DNA of 64,000 nucleotides from Paraphysoderma sedebokerense. Its lineage: Eukaryota > Blastocladiomycota > Physodermatomycetes > Physodermatales > Physodermataceae. The notes beneath the pieces were generated by a model. That model was not told the DNA's origin and ran no database searches. It was given only the letters and a program-made list of their open reading frames with translations. Each line of letters begins with the position of its first letter. The first letter of the stretch is position 1. The DNA is taken from the NCBI GenBank assembly GCA_025602915.1, contig JAHLJZ010000007.1:248001-312000 (forward strand), given 5' to 3'. This document shows, piece after piece, positions 1-14,709 of the stretch. A program made the translations under genes and the position numbers.

Positions 1-996
1 TCAAGATCTTGTTCAATGATTAAATCATAATCGAAACTTGAATCCAACGAAGATCCCGTTTCATAGACGACAACTCTTTCAATCCATACCCTGCTTTTAT
101 AAAATTCTTCTTTCCAAGTCCAATTTACTTGATCTTTTCGCATCGATGCCGTAAATAGTGAATAAAATCTACAAAGAAACGTCGGATTCAATCTTACTCC
201 ATTCTGTTTCTCCTCTGGATTTTTCAATTCACTTTGAACTCTATTCTCTACTTGATACGACGCAACACTGATGCTAGAACTACTTTGTAACAATAACGAC
301 GTGGACACGGTAGAAGATAAATTCGTTGATAACGATACTCCAGAGATCGTAAGCGAAAGATTAATAAACGGTAATAACTCATCGATTTTGGTAAGGATAG
401 ATTGAATATGACTCGTTACGTTCGTAATACTGGTTTGATTTACTTTATCTTCATCCTTATTCCCGTCGGATTGGGAAGGTTCTTCAAACCCGGATGTATC
501 AATGTTATTCAACATGTCTGATAACATTTCAATATCATTCGACAAATCCTTTGACATGGCTAACACTGAAGATAAACCGATATTGTTTGTTTTGGCCGCC
601 GCGATTTGAATAGTATCAATGGACGGCGACAATATCGCAATTTTTTGTTCAAGTTTCATTTTCAATATAGATAACTGAACAAGCGACGATTCATTCGATG
701 AACTTCTTATTTTCGTTGACTTTGGTTGAATAACGGTTGAAGAACTCGTTTTGGCCGAACTTGATGGGTTCTTTGAATCAGTGGATGATGCGGATTTATA
801 AGTCTGTACATATGTTCCAAGTTGTTTGACTGCTAAAGATGTAAGTTGAGAGAACGCAGCTTTTCCAACCATTGTTGCCGTTGTGATGGCTTTATCAGAA
901 AAATCAAATTGAGAGTTAGAAAATAGTTAGATAATGCAGACCTGACTAAACATCAAGTAGAAAAGAATTACCGAGTTTGGCAAATACATCCTCCAT
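1..996 (-). CDS. Yrb30-like RanGTP-binding protein (3' end off window)
   Basis: Probable RanGTP-binding protein of the fungal Yrb30 family (Pfam Ran-binding, PF05508), whose yeast member binds the GTP form of Ran together with karyopherins. The start ATG is at 994-996. A 25-nt first exon (972-996) joins, across an 82-nt GT-AG intron (890-971), exon 2, which stays open to the window edge. The N-terminus (MEDVFAKLAITTATMVGKA) and a following block (KMKLEQKIAILSPSIDTIQI) match the family's opening, as I recall it, in spacing and character. A Ser/Thr-rich linker lies between them. The C-terminal part and stop codon lie before base 1. The call rests on family memory, not on a search. A generic fungal protein of unknown function is the alternative. 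Confidence 0.65.
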
Positions 997-1557
997 AATT
1001 GAACTATTTGAAGCAGGTTAATAGAGATATTTTATTGTAAATATCTTTGCGTAATGAATATAGAGGAGTACGAGAGTGATTAGAAGCCTGGTAGCTCAAA
1101 AAAGGACACGACTGCATTTACACGGAACCAGGACTTGGCCATGGATGATGGAATACGGAATCATACGAAAAACTAATGTCTCTATAGAAGCAAAGTCACT
1201 AACGCAGTCAAACTACAGTAACTGTATTATGTGCTATTCGATAATTATATTGTGCGACATTCAAATGATTCTCGGGTTGGCTCAGGCTCCAAATCCTGAG
1301 GACCACCGTAAAGAATTATCAATTTCCATAAAGCCGGTCAATGTTGCCATTTGGAAAACTACAATTGTTCTCATAATGAATAGAAAACAAATGAACACGC
1401 CGATCTATTTATCCCGCGCTGTTTGTCTTTGGTATGATCGTATAACGTTTTTGTTTCAAGAATAACAAAGTATACCGGGTATACTACATTCATCATCTAA
1501 TCTAAACTACAATAATTCACAAATCTAATTTACAATTTATTCACATGCAACCGGTTA
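997..1557. other. Intergenic, nothing recognised
   Basis: This lies between the start of the Yrb30-like gene and the stop codon of the RecQ gene, both on the minus strand, so it holds the former's promoter and the latter's terminator. An open frame of about 130 codons on the plus strand (1076-1465) starts at GTG, matches nothing known and has no splice or promoter support, so I do not call it. Confidence 0.6.
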
Positions 1558-4500
1558 TCATTTCCTTGGACGCAGTGGTCTTATACCTCCGCCTGATGTC
1601 GTGTTGGAGGAAGTTAAAGCCAGTTTAGATGTGGATTGATTTTTTGAACTTTTTCCGGCGCCTCCATTTTTCCTAAACGCATAAAAAAACGGGGCAACAG
1701 TAATTTACAATAATCAATGAGAATTCGGTTTCAATCAATCGATAAAAGCAAACCCCACCTTCCACTAAAATACGGGCTTATTTCAATGTCATCGTCCATT
1801 CCGTCACCAGCTAATTCCACCGCCGTACTTTTTTGCTTCGTCTTCGTTTTATTCAATTTAGCATACCTGTTCACGATATCGTGAAATTTTTGGCCAAATC
1901 TTCTATACTTTGCATCTGTTACGCCCTTGACGGAGCAAAATTCAACAATCGAAGTCGGTAATGATTGTGCCTAACAGAATTATAAATTAATCAATGTCAC
2001 AATGTCAGCCCGACATCTTTGAAACAGTACACGAAAACCAATCTAAGAAAAATGTACTCACCATCTTGAGTAGAACGGTATCAGTGAAAATAGAATCCGG
2101 CTTTAACGATAACTCAGTGCACAACTACACCATTCACCAAAAGAAACCGTCAGCGAAAATTTTGGGACGAGGATCTCAGTAACACAATAAAACTCAAAGT
2201 TAAATCAAAGAAACGTACTCTACTCCTTAACCCTCTCAACTCATCATAACAATTCCTAGCCAATTCTTCATCCACATCTTTTTCACTCTCATTACTTTTC
2301 TTTGACTTTTTCCTTGTAGTACTTTTTTGTTTTGATTTCACTACATCCAATTCATCATTGTAATTATCATCTTCATATAAAATATCCACATCTATCGGAT
2401 TCCGAGGTGGTTGTTGTCTCGTCGTATTTGAATTCGGTTTTACATGGACTCTAATATCTTCATTCTCGCTTTCAATTGTGTCGAGGTTAAAGTCGTCAAA
2501 GTCAGGTTCGGTTTGTTGTACCCTTGGTCGTTTTTTGGATTTCTGTTTAACTCCATTGGGATCCTATATATGCGCATAACGAAACAGACACACGTAAGTC
2601 AACCATCAAATGATAAAAAACAGAGAAAAAAAGAACCACTGAATCCACGGACGTACTTCTTTCGGAAACGCCAAGGAAAATCTAGTCTGATTTCTTAGCA
2701 ATTTTTCCGCATTTTTCCCGAGCTAAACGCAATATTAACAACTACATCAACCAACCACCCAATACACTCAAACAAAATTCTGAAATACCTTTAAATAAGA
2801 ACAAGAATATCCCATCCCATTAATCTCCGAATACTCCGCCAACAATTCTTTAATCACCAATTGATGAAATATTCTCTCTGCTTCAGTTTTTGTATAATTT
2901 TTACCTACAGCAGAACAACGTAGCAAAATGTGCAAAATTGAAACACAATGATTAGAAAATGAATACACATGAAAAAAGAGAATATAAAAAAGTAACCTAC
3001 CAGATCCATGATAACGTAATTTATCATGACCATTTTGTACAATTTTACTGACTTTGCTACCCCTCCATACATCAAGTGCATACAGCAACGTAATTTTATC
3101 ACGACTAATATCCCGGACTAACAAATTAATAAATAACAAAAGATACGTTACTATTTCATTCAACCCAAATACGTCCTCATGGATTAAATATCGAAAATGA
3201 GAATGAAGAGGAAACGAACCCATAGATAATATATTCTGAGCGTCACTCGTGACATCTTTAACTTCTACTTCTTTTCGGTACATACAATTATCGCAAGTTT
3301 GGTGACACTCTTTTGGGTTAAAATTTTCACCAAAGTACTAAGTAAAAAATTTCCAATTCAGTTACGAAAATCGAATGGCAGATATCGACTTCTCCCAGAT
3401 GAAACGGGTAGACCTATGATGATCGGTACAAAGTAAGAGAAAAGAAAAAAAAATACTTACAGCCAACACTTGTTGTCTTCTACATTCTATTTTATTTTCA
3501 CAATAGGCAATCACCAATCGTAAATTATCCTTTGATAATTTCTTTTGAGCCCATGAACCGTCTCCTTTGTCAATTAAACTCTCAATCTTCCCAACGTAAA
3601 CACAACATCGAAGCGTAAATCAACATGGCAATTATAACAACGTCAATAAAGAGTTCGTAAATAGAGTACAATAAAACTGAAACGTAACCGCAAACCTTAG
3701 CTTTATCCGCAAAATTATAAAACATCACACACTCACTCTCATTCCCATCTCTCCCTGCTCTTCCAGTTTCTTGATAATAATTTTCTAAACTATGAGGTAA
3801 ACTATGATGAATCACGTATCTGACATCCGGTTTATCAATTCCCATTCCGAATGCTACAGTCGCAACAATAATTTTGAATCGTCCGGAAGCCCAATCCGAT
3901 TGAATTTTTTCGCGATCGGATTTGGATAATCCAGCGTGATAATAGTTACAAGAAATTTTGAATTTTTTCTTTTACCATCACAAAAAAAAAGAAAAAATCA
4001 AATAAAGTACGTGAGTAAATGATGATTGTATCAAACAAAAAGGGCAGAACGTAAAATCAATCATACTTGTAACGTGTGACACATATCCTCACAATTCTTT
4101 TTACTCATACAATAAATAATACCACACTCATTTCGATGTTTTGTACTAATAAACGAATAAATATCGTCCACCACACTTTTTGATTTCGGTCGAACGTAAT
4201 ATCTATTTTTGTTGCAATCCACGGTTTAGCGGTCATCAGCGGAACAGACGACAAAATAAAAAAATAAAAAAAGTGACTAACATTAAATTTGCTCGGTTAA
4301 AGCTTTGTCTAAAACAGACACAATTTTTAATTCCTAATATAGAAATGATATCCGCTATTTCCGCCCAAAAAAAAAGAAGAAAAAAAAAAAGAGAACACGG
4401 CGTCAGTAACCGGTTACCGAATCCATTTTCACGAAAATTTTAAATATTACTTTGCACTTTATCATTCGCTGTGGCGGTTAACGCCATGATCGGGATATCA

Positions 4501-7247
4501 GGGTACTGTCGTTTCAGATGTTGTAATTCCTACGACAACAAAATGAGATTGACAAATATAGGTAACCAGAGGAAAGAACAGAACAATGCCAAACCTTATA
4601 ATCTGGTCTAAAATCATGACCCCATTGAGACAAACAATGTGCTTCGTCAACTACAAATCTACGAACCAAGGAACCAGTCATTAGAGAAGAAGACAAAGAA
4701 AAAAAGCGGTAAAAGAAAACAAACCTGGCCAGGAATCTACTCTTGTGTAACCTAGCGATAGTATTTTGACACATGGTACTTTTATTCAACATTTCGGGAG
4801 TAACGTATAGTAATTTACACGCCGGTTTATCCTTGTTTAACTCTCTCATTGCGAATTTTCGTTGATCAGAAGTTTGGGTTCCAAACAATGAGAGCGCCGG
4901 AATACCTTTACTAAGGAGAGACTGAATTTGGTCTTGCATAAGTGAGAGAAGTGGGGTGATGACTATCGTGATACCGCGGGTGACACCGGTAGAGATAACG
5001 GATGGAAGCTGTGAAAAAATCAGATAGATCGTTATGTAACTGATTACAGTTGTGATTGATAAGAGGTATAGAGAAAAGTTACCTGGTAAGTCAAACTTTT
5101 ACCGCCTCCAGTCGGCATCAACACAAAACAATCTTTTCCTCCCAAGGTAGCATTGATAGCTTCCAATTGATTTTCGCGAAACTCTTTCAACTTAAAAATT
5201 CCACGTAACGCTCTCATCACATCATGAGACCATGGAAACGATTGGGTCTTGGTTGGTAAAGATTTCATCCTATTCGAACGGGAAGTTTGAGCGGTATTCA
5301 TGGTTGAGGTCGAAGAAGACGAGTGAATTTTGTTAGGGGGATACGATTGTCTGGATACTGATGGTGCGTTCGAGGTGAATGACGAGGAGGATGTAGAGTT
5401 ATTATTTGTTTCATATTGAGAAGTCGCCCGAGATGTTGGTAGTCTATTCGGATTTGAATTAAATGACGATGATCGAGTCGGCGGGTTGTTGGATGAATGA
5501 AATATCGGCTGGGGAGCATAGTGTTTGGAATTGTTAGAATTCATCGAGGAATTCGAAGTGTTGCTGTTATTCTGTGAAGTTTTTCTAGTATTCGTAGCAG
5601 TCCCCGAATGGTCAGTTTCTTCATTCAATTCCAGCAAGAATTCTTGATAATCATCATCGTCAACGTCCATATTATCATGCTTTGATCCGAATTGTCCTCG
5701 TTCAAATTCGTGCGAAGTTGTTTTATTTTGTCCGAATGGGTCATCATTCATATCGATTCCTCCAAACTCGGCAATAAAATTGGCTGATTGTGCTGTACGA
5801 GGTTTTACATTGGCAGTCGAACTGTATGATACTTTAGGCTGATTGCTTACTTCGTCTTGAAACGTGAGAAACGGATCGTTTATCGAACTCGATGAATTCG
5901 TTTTGCTGACAATAGAAGGTTTGAAAGGCTGTTCTGACGTTCGTGATGACGATTTGTGGGTGTTTGCAGAGGCGGAAGGTATCGGTTTTGAGAAAAATGA
6001 TTTTGTGGTCGGAAATAGTGAAGTAGAATCTGGCTTGGTAGTTTGTTTCACGGACGTATCCAAATGGCTATTGATTTTCTGTTTCGGCTGTAAATAAGAT
6101 GTGATAGTTCCAGTTCTAACCGAATCATTACCAGACGTTACATTGTTCGAGTACGTATTCCGTTGTCGGTCTTCAACGACGACGGTAGAGTCCAACAATT
6201 TTAGTCTAGCATCGATTCGAGCTATAGATTCTACATATCCCTTTCGTTGAACTTTTAACGCTTTTTCCTTTTCTTCGTCTTCGGCATCCAACAATTCCAA
6301 AATTTCGTTCCCTAAGCGATTTTTTTCGGCCACATAATCTTTTTTAACCTGTAACAATTCATCTTTTGATAACTCGTCAATGAATGAACAATCGAGGGTA
6401 CTAGTTGAAGATTTCCGCGTTGTCTGAACCGTCGGATCCATCGTTGATCGATTTGTGGTGTTGTTGACGTGAGCTCTTTGCTTTGGTGGAGAAAAAGTTG
6501 GAAAGCCGTCACCTCTGATAGGGATCGGGTCACCTGCGATCGTTTCATTCATAAAATCATCATCAGATTCATCCACAATCACACGATTTTTTGGTTTCGC
6601 CAAAGGCAGTGAACCCGGGGTTGAATCGCTGTTACGTAAAATAAAAAACAAAATACCCACAAAATCAGCACCAAAAAGTCACACACTATCAACAGCACTG
6701 AAGAAAATAAAAGCACTTACTCGACCCTATCTGTTTCCTTGTTATGAACCATTCTAGTTTGAGCATTCGATTGATACCGATTGAACGTCGAAGACGACGA
6801 CGACGAAGAAACAGAAGACGAGGTCGATGGCACAGCTACAGTTCCCTTACTTCCAACTTTCTCATCCAACAAAGACACAGTCGATTTCACAGCCAACTTG
6901 TCCACCATTGATTCCCTCTTTCTCGGTTCGGCTCCATTCCCAGATCCACCTTGTACCTTCCCCTTCCCCTGACCCTTTTTCAAACCATCATCCATGTCTC
7001 CACTCTCACATTCCCTACCCCCATTTAACATCTTACTATCTCTCCACACCTCAGAATCTGTTTCCCTCCCTACCTCTACCTGTTTCCTAGGAAAAAAGAA
7101 CCGTCGTTGACCTTCCGATCCATTTAACGAAATACAACTCGACGTCGTGCCCGTGTTCGTATTGGCCGAACAACTCCCCACTCCCAACGTTGTTGAAGAT
7201 TGTTGTTTAAATCTCGATAATTGATCTTGCAAGTTATTTTTAATCAT
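1558..7247 (-). CDS. BLM/Sgs1/Rqh1-type RecQ DNA helicase
   Basis: 3'-5' DNA helicase of the Bloom-syndrome branch, acting in nuclear recombination and replication-fork repair with topoisomerase III. Seventeen exons can be followed: 6721-7247, 5083-6628, 4725-5008, 4595-4658, 4451-4529, 4282-4354, about 4074-4202, 3696-3969, 3461-3586, 3220-3337, 3001-3117, 2789-2904, 2657-2722, 2219-2563, 2062-2124, 1759-1970 and 1558-1672. They give about 1417 residues. Residues 1-640 are Ser/Asn-rich and disordered-looking. Then follow motif 0 and Walker A ([12 protein letters not shown], ending near residue 691), DEAH within [22 protein letters not shown] (motif III), and [13 protein letters not shown] plus [10 protein letters not shown] (motifs V and VI). 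The RQC zinc site has Cys residues around CHQTCDNC. The HRDC domain opens [11 protein letters not shown] and continues to [13 protein letters not shown]. The tail is basic. The long N-terminus and HRDC favour BLM over RECQL or WRN. One junction (exons 7/8) needs a poor donor. Confidence 0.95.
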
Positions 7248-7930
7248 GGCTAAAGTACTTTAACAGAAATCGGACAAGTCATGCGGTACGGGAGTTTGTG
7301 GAATTTGTATGCGTATGCTTACTTGGCAGTTGGAGAAGGCCGGGCGTAAAAGAACCGATGAGGCGGGAAGAGTGATGAGGATGGAGTGAGTTGTGGTGTG
7401 GCTACTGATTGATTGGCATAGTGTGGGTGGATGGTTGTAGTGATGAATGTGTGTGATCGGAAAAGAGTGGGCGGAGGTGAAGGAATTTCTCTGTTTTTGA
7501 GTTTTGCCTTTTGTCCAATACGCGTTCCTTTCGTTCCCTTTAGGGGCAGCTGGATGGAAGCTGGTGAATATGTTATTCTATGGTATATGGACTATGGATA
7601 AATGTCTCGGTTGACTACTTTAAGTGTATAGAGAGGATCTCAAAATGGAAACAGATATTCATCGACAAAAAAGTCTGATGTGACCGTTCTCTTTAAATGT
7701 CATTTACAAAATCTTCAAAATAAAAAACAGTATTACACTTGTATCCAAGATTACACGATTCCCTACATTCTTACATTTAGAGTACAAAACCCGACACTAG
7801 AATGAAAAGTAACTCTGCAGAACCCCGAAATAAACATTACTTGCTAGTATTCCTTTTTAATTCTTAAATTCAAGACTAAGATTAAGCTATTAGAATTTGA
7901 CTTTCACCAAAAGGCCATCAAAACGGTTTT
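7248..7930. other. Intergenic: RecQ promoter and PKA 3' region
   Basis: A gap of 683 bp between two minus-strand genes. It should carry the helicase promoter and 5' UTR (near 7250-7560) and the PKA 3' UTR (near 7700-7930, AT-rich). I see no ORF, repeat or RNA gene in it. Confidence 0.55.
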
Positions 7931-10125
<2,195 letters not shown>

Positions 10126-10554
10126 CTTTTTTTTAGTTGTGATTGCGATGTGTGAGAGTAGATTGCGGGTCAAAGAGAGTAGGGGAATAAGCGAGGGCGA
10201 GACAATGGCCGACAAGCGCAGCGGGTGTGCAGTGTAGTAGTGTCAGGTGAGAGTAGAGTGGAGTGGAGTGTAGTAAGTGTAGAGTGAGTAGAGTAGAGTG
10301 AGTAGAGTAGAGTGTGCTCAGTAGTGGAATTCCCTCCCTGTCTTGCTACTGTTAGTGTATTAGCAAGTGATTCTGACTGTTCCCTCTTTCGCCCACCGCC
10401 CCCGTGTCTGGTTGGCTGCCCGCGATGAAATTTAATTACGTGCAGCCAATCACATTGCTCCTGTTGACTTGGTTGCTACTTGCATTCTCTCTACCATCTA
10501 CTTCTATTCACTCTACTACCTACACCATCTACTACCTATACCATCTACTCCTGC
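10126..10554. other. Intergenic with short GA/GTA-rich repeats
   Basis: This lies between the PKA start and the folylpolyglutamate synthase stop, both on the minus strand. The stretch 10230-10320 is built of GAGTAGAGT-type units. The 14-bp unit GAGTAGAGTAGAGT occurs twice back to back at 10286-10313. The stretch 10480-10560 has ACCATCTACT-like repeats. It is simple-sequence DNA, probably 5' UTR/promoter of the kinase and 3' UTR of the synthase. The plus-strand open frames here are artefacts of this composition. Confidence 0.7.
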
Positions 10555-13514
10555 TCACTCCACACCACATCCCACTACACTCATCAGCCCTCCCACCAGC
10601 CACAGACTGCCCGTCACCAGCACACGCACCTCCTTCACTCCCTCCGCTCTATCCCCGACTCCCTTCAACACTCCCTCCGTCTCGCGCAGACTCCCGCTCA
10701 CTCGCACCCCCTCTCCCTCGCCATCTCCCTCTCCAAACTCGTGCACCAACTCCTTCCACACGCTCGCCAACTTGTGCTGCCCTTCCAACTGCTTGTCCGC
10801 GTGCACTGTGTAATTCGTCAGATCTACGATAGGACGGTCGAAATTTTAAAAAAGTGAGTCTTGCGCGTCATCAAAGAAAAAAAACATCAAAAAACCAAAA
10901 CATACCTCCACTCCCTTTGTCTATTCCAGTCTCATTGGATGTAAACACCACTACTTCAAACCCTTTTCTCCCTGTTTGCTCTTTTACCCGATACCAATAC
11001 TTGGCCAACGGTGCCAACAACCCCTTTGGATCACGGTTTGACGTCACATTAAATACCAAACATCTAATGATTTTATCGTTCCTTAGCTCTTTTTCGTTTT
11101 CACTATTTTGTAGTCATGGTGAGTAAAACTAATTGTATCCTAGTCAAATGCAAAAAAAAACAAAAAAACAGTCCACATCCTACCTTTCCCACCACTCCAC
11201 ACAACATTCTAAACTCTCCACTGTATGCGCACCATCCAGATAATACATCACCTTCCCTTCTTGTTCTTGTCCACTGACACTATCCTTCTCCCTCGGCCTA
11301 ACAATTTGCGCTCGACCAGGCCACTTTGCGCTCTTTAACCCCTCCATACAAACTTGCTTCAATTCTTGGGACATGGTGAAATCAAACTCTGGCGGACCTG
11401 ACTGGCTGGATTTTGCATTCATAGCATTGGATGAGGAAAATGACCCGGATAACCGTTTCGTCCAGGTTAAAACTAAAGATAACGCCAATGACGCATTCAC
11501 AGTTTGATGGGCTCCTCGAAGGCCAAGCGGTAGAGTCGATAAAGACGGATCAGGGTGCGTTGAAAGCGGTGGCGCCACGCAAAATGGGGACTTTTTTTTG
11601 ATTATAACAATTGAAAACATGGATGATGAAAGGAGGAAACCTAAATGAGAACACGACACAGACACAACTTAACAACAAAGAAAGAAAAAACTTACACAAC
11701 GTTCTTTTGCTCTTTCCATCAATACGGTCATTCCGTCAACAGGTTGTGGAACAGAGACACAAGGTACATCAGGCTAAACGTAATATAGCAACCCACATAA
11801 CGTAACCCCGACAATTAATTTACTCGATTCACCCAAACACTTTAAAACCACAGTTACGAGATTAAAAAAGAAAATAAAAGCTAAACAAACCTTACAGATT
11901 CCTCCTTTGTGCCAAGCAATTTCTTTCACCGTGTGCCCCAATACAGCTTGATGATCTAACCCTAAACTAGCGATACCACACACCACAGGTTTCGGCACTA
12001 CATTCGTAGAATCGTATTCCCCTCCTATCCCTACCTCTAGAATAGACACATCCACTTTTTCCTTCATAAAGACATGAAACGATAATAGAGTCAGAAATCT
12101 AAAGTAGGTAGGGAGTGGTGGGTGAGGGATATTGTCGATGGACGGTGAAGCGGAAGCTGAAATAGAAGTGGCGGGGGCCGGTGGGAGGGTAGATTGAAGG
12201 GAATTCCATACTTCGAAGAAATATTGCGTGAATAGAGTCTCAGTGATGGGGGAACCGTTGATTCGAATGCGTTCTCGGACGGCAATAAGGTGAGGGGATG
12301 TGTATAAACCTACAGTTTTAAAAAATGTTACCTATCCATGTCAAGCGTCCACACCTTTATCGCAATGTATCTTGAGACACCCTATAATACATGAATGCCT
12401 CAGAGCACTTCATTTGGTCGCTCTCCAATACCACGGCAGACGCAGCTTGGCCATTTTCATGATAAAGCAACCACATATCACACTTACCAGTTTTCAAATT
12501 CCCACTCTTATTCGCTCCAAACACCATCGACCTCGGTACCCTCCTCAACATACTTTCCACAAACGCAGCCGTCGATCCTTTGCCTTTTGTCCCCGTAATA
12601 TGAACCACATTCAATCGATTCAATTCCTCAACCTAAACCAAAAAACCAAAAACGAATTAACCTCAGTTCCACTTTTACCTATACCACCAAAAACCTCCGA
12701 AAACAACAATAACGAACAAAAGGAGAAAGGTGAACTCAAAATCAGTGACATACATTGTACCCGCATCTCCTCAAAAATTCAATCATCTCTGGTAAACTCC
12801 TTTTATTCAAATTCGCACCCAACTTTCGCAACATATCTAAAGCGGCCGCATTGGTTTGAAGAGAGTTAAGACATTGGATAGCTTTCTATTGTACAGTTGG
12901 TTTCGGTATTTCGAGTATTTCGGAAACGGTATCGAGACCACGATCGAAAACCGAGGTGAAAGCCGTGGCGGTAAGAGGGGGAAGTTTAAAGGGAAACGCA
13001 AAATTATGGAAATAAGCATAATGAGTATGGAAATTCGAATAAAATTAATCGATTGTAACGAAACTAAACTCCGCCACCATTGAAAGTAACCTTTCAATTT
13101 TAAACTGTTGTCTATAACCCCGCCATGATTAAAATCCACACACAATACGCAGAAATCAGAATCCAAAAGCAGTTTCAAATAACCAAATAAATTAAAAAAT
13201 AAACAACAACACTTTCAAGAAAAACAAACCTCATAGCTCTGTTCCTCAACCGGCACCACCATTTTTTCCAATTTCTGGTTCCCCAGTTCTACCATTACCT
13301 CAGATTTACTTTTCCCATTCATCTTTACAACTCCAAATTTATTTTTATTTATATTTCTATCTCCACTAACTTTTGAATCAAAACTAAACCAAAGTCTCGG
13401 CTTCGTGAATTTCTGGGTCTTGTGTAAACCGGCGCGGACGGGGAAAACGGTGGTCAAACGACAAACGACGGTGATGGATGAGATGGTCGGATGGAAGGAA
13501 GGGATTGGTGGCAT
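10555..13514 (-). CDS. Folylpolyglutamate synthase
   Basis: Adds glutamates to folates (ATP-dependent Mur-ligase fold), retaining folates in cytosol and mitochondria. Eight exons: 13230-13514, 12754-12885, 12488-12632, 12309-12488 continuing as 11891-12309, 11696-11773, 11184-11590, 10906-11102 and 10555-10823; the fourth exon is 11891-12309. Total 643 residues. The P loop is HITGTKGKGSTAAF. GLYTSPHL and IRINGSPIT follow, then VGIGGEYDSTN, GLDHQAVLG, YLDGAHT and the C-terminal VTGSLWLVGG. The N-terminus from the ATG at 13512-13514 is basic and Arg/Ser-rich without acidic residues over about 45 residues, like a mitochondrial presequence. A second in-frame ATG at 13320-13322 lies just before the conserved SYEKAIQCLNSLQTN block. 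This fits the family's known use of two starts for mitochondrial and cytosolic forms. The length is somewhat above the usual 500-590. Confidence 0.95.
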
Positions 13515-14709
13515 ATAGTAACCCTTTTTGGTGGGTTTACAATAAGTGTGGAAAAAGGAAAGGGGAGGAAGAGGTTTGTTTTTTTTTTTTTTTGGTAGTG
13601 GTATCAACGATCGATGAAAAAAAAAGGTGATTCGATTTGCATTGCATGAAACTGGCGTAAAATAGCTGGCAAAAATAGGGAATCTCAGTCGAAATATATA
13701 ATCTATAAATTATTTCATTATTTCATTATTTCATTATGTCAATTATTTTCTATATCCTGTAAATACCTATCTTCTATTTTCCTTAATAAAATTTATCATC
13801 TCCACTTTATCCTTGTGTAATCTATACCTTGCGTCTTTACCACGAAATCCGCGCCAACTTGATGTCATGTTTAAACTCATCGCCAGAATGAAAATTTAAA
13901 CTCAGGGGAAACAAAACAAACTCAATGACTCAATGGATCACGTTCATCCAGGCTCCAGCATCATCACATCATTCTCTCGTCAGTAGTTTATTCCTCTCGG
14001 TATTGTCAACCCTTTGGTCGTTCGTCATGAATTATATTTTCTCGACTTTGACTAAAAATAGTTGCAGACTCGAAAATTCTATTTATGGTAACTGCCGTAA
14101 TCTGCCGTAATTTTTATTGCGGCTAAAAGGGGTGCGATGGGGGTATTCTTTAAAAAATTTATCTTCCGTATGTACATTACATTGGGCTGGGCTAGAACGG
14201 GCTCGAAACAAAGAAAACAGAAATGAGAATATCAAGGGGTCCCTTTGAAATAGCTAGTTCAACTGACTTGATTGTTATAGTCGCGAACAATCTAGGAAGT
14301 TAGGAAGGGGTATACTTATTCAGGCCCAGCTGGGTTAATCTCAGGAGTTTGCCGTACATAATGCTCAAAATTACCCCGCTAACAGTGTAACAGATAAAAT
14401 CATTCTGAATGTCACAATAGATGAATATATCATGACACGGTTGAATAGCGAATCTCCTCGAAGTTTCCTTTTATATTCAACACGTGAGACTATTCTCTTG
14501 ATATTGTGAATCGGCAGTTTCTCGAGTACAAGATGAGACTCGAAGTTACTTGTCTTTTGTTGTTAACCTGCCAAGAATATAATAGCAGAACTACAGTGGA
14601 TACTAAAAATCACCGCCGATGACAAATTCACCAAATTCAAGCATCGCACAAGTTTTTTATCGTTACCTTCACGTAAAACCCCGTCAAATAAAACTAAACA
14701 CCGAAAGCA
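13515..14709. other. Long divergent intergenic region
   Basis: 1.2 kb between the folylpolyglutamate synthase start (minus) and the membrane-protein start (plus), so it likely holds both promoters. It contains an A/T homopolymer near 13579-13593 and three exact copies of the 8-bp unit ATTATTTC at 13709-13732. No supported gene or RNA was seen. The open frame at 13925-14110 has no recognisable content. Confidence 0.6.

Noticed and set aside
1076-1465. 129-codon plus-strand open frame
   Set aside because: It begins at GTG, shows no domain, and lies in the gap between two minus-strand genes with no splice or promoter support.
10404-10857. Three overlapping plus-strand open frames rich in Ser, Pro, Thr and His
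   Set aside because: They cover CT/CA-rich simple sequence and the antisense of the last folylpolyglutamate synthase exon.
12300-12869. 189-codon plus-strand open frame
   Set aside because: Antisense to folylpolyglutamate synthase exons 2 and 3 including their introns. No recognisable protein.
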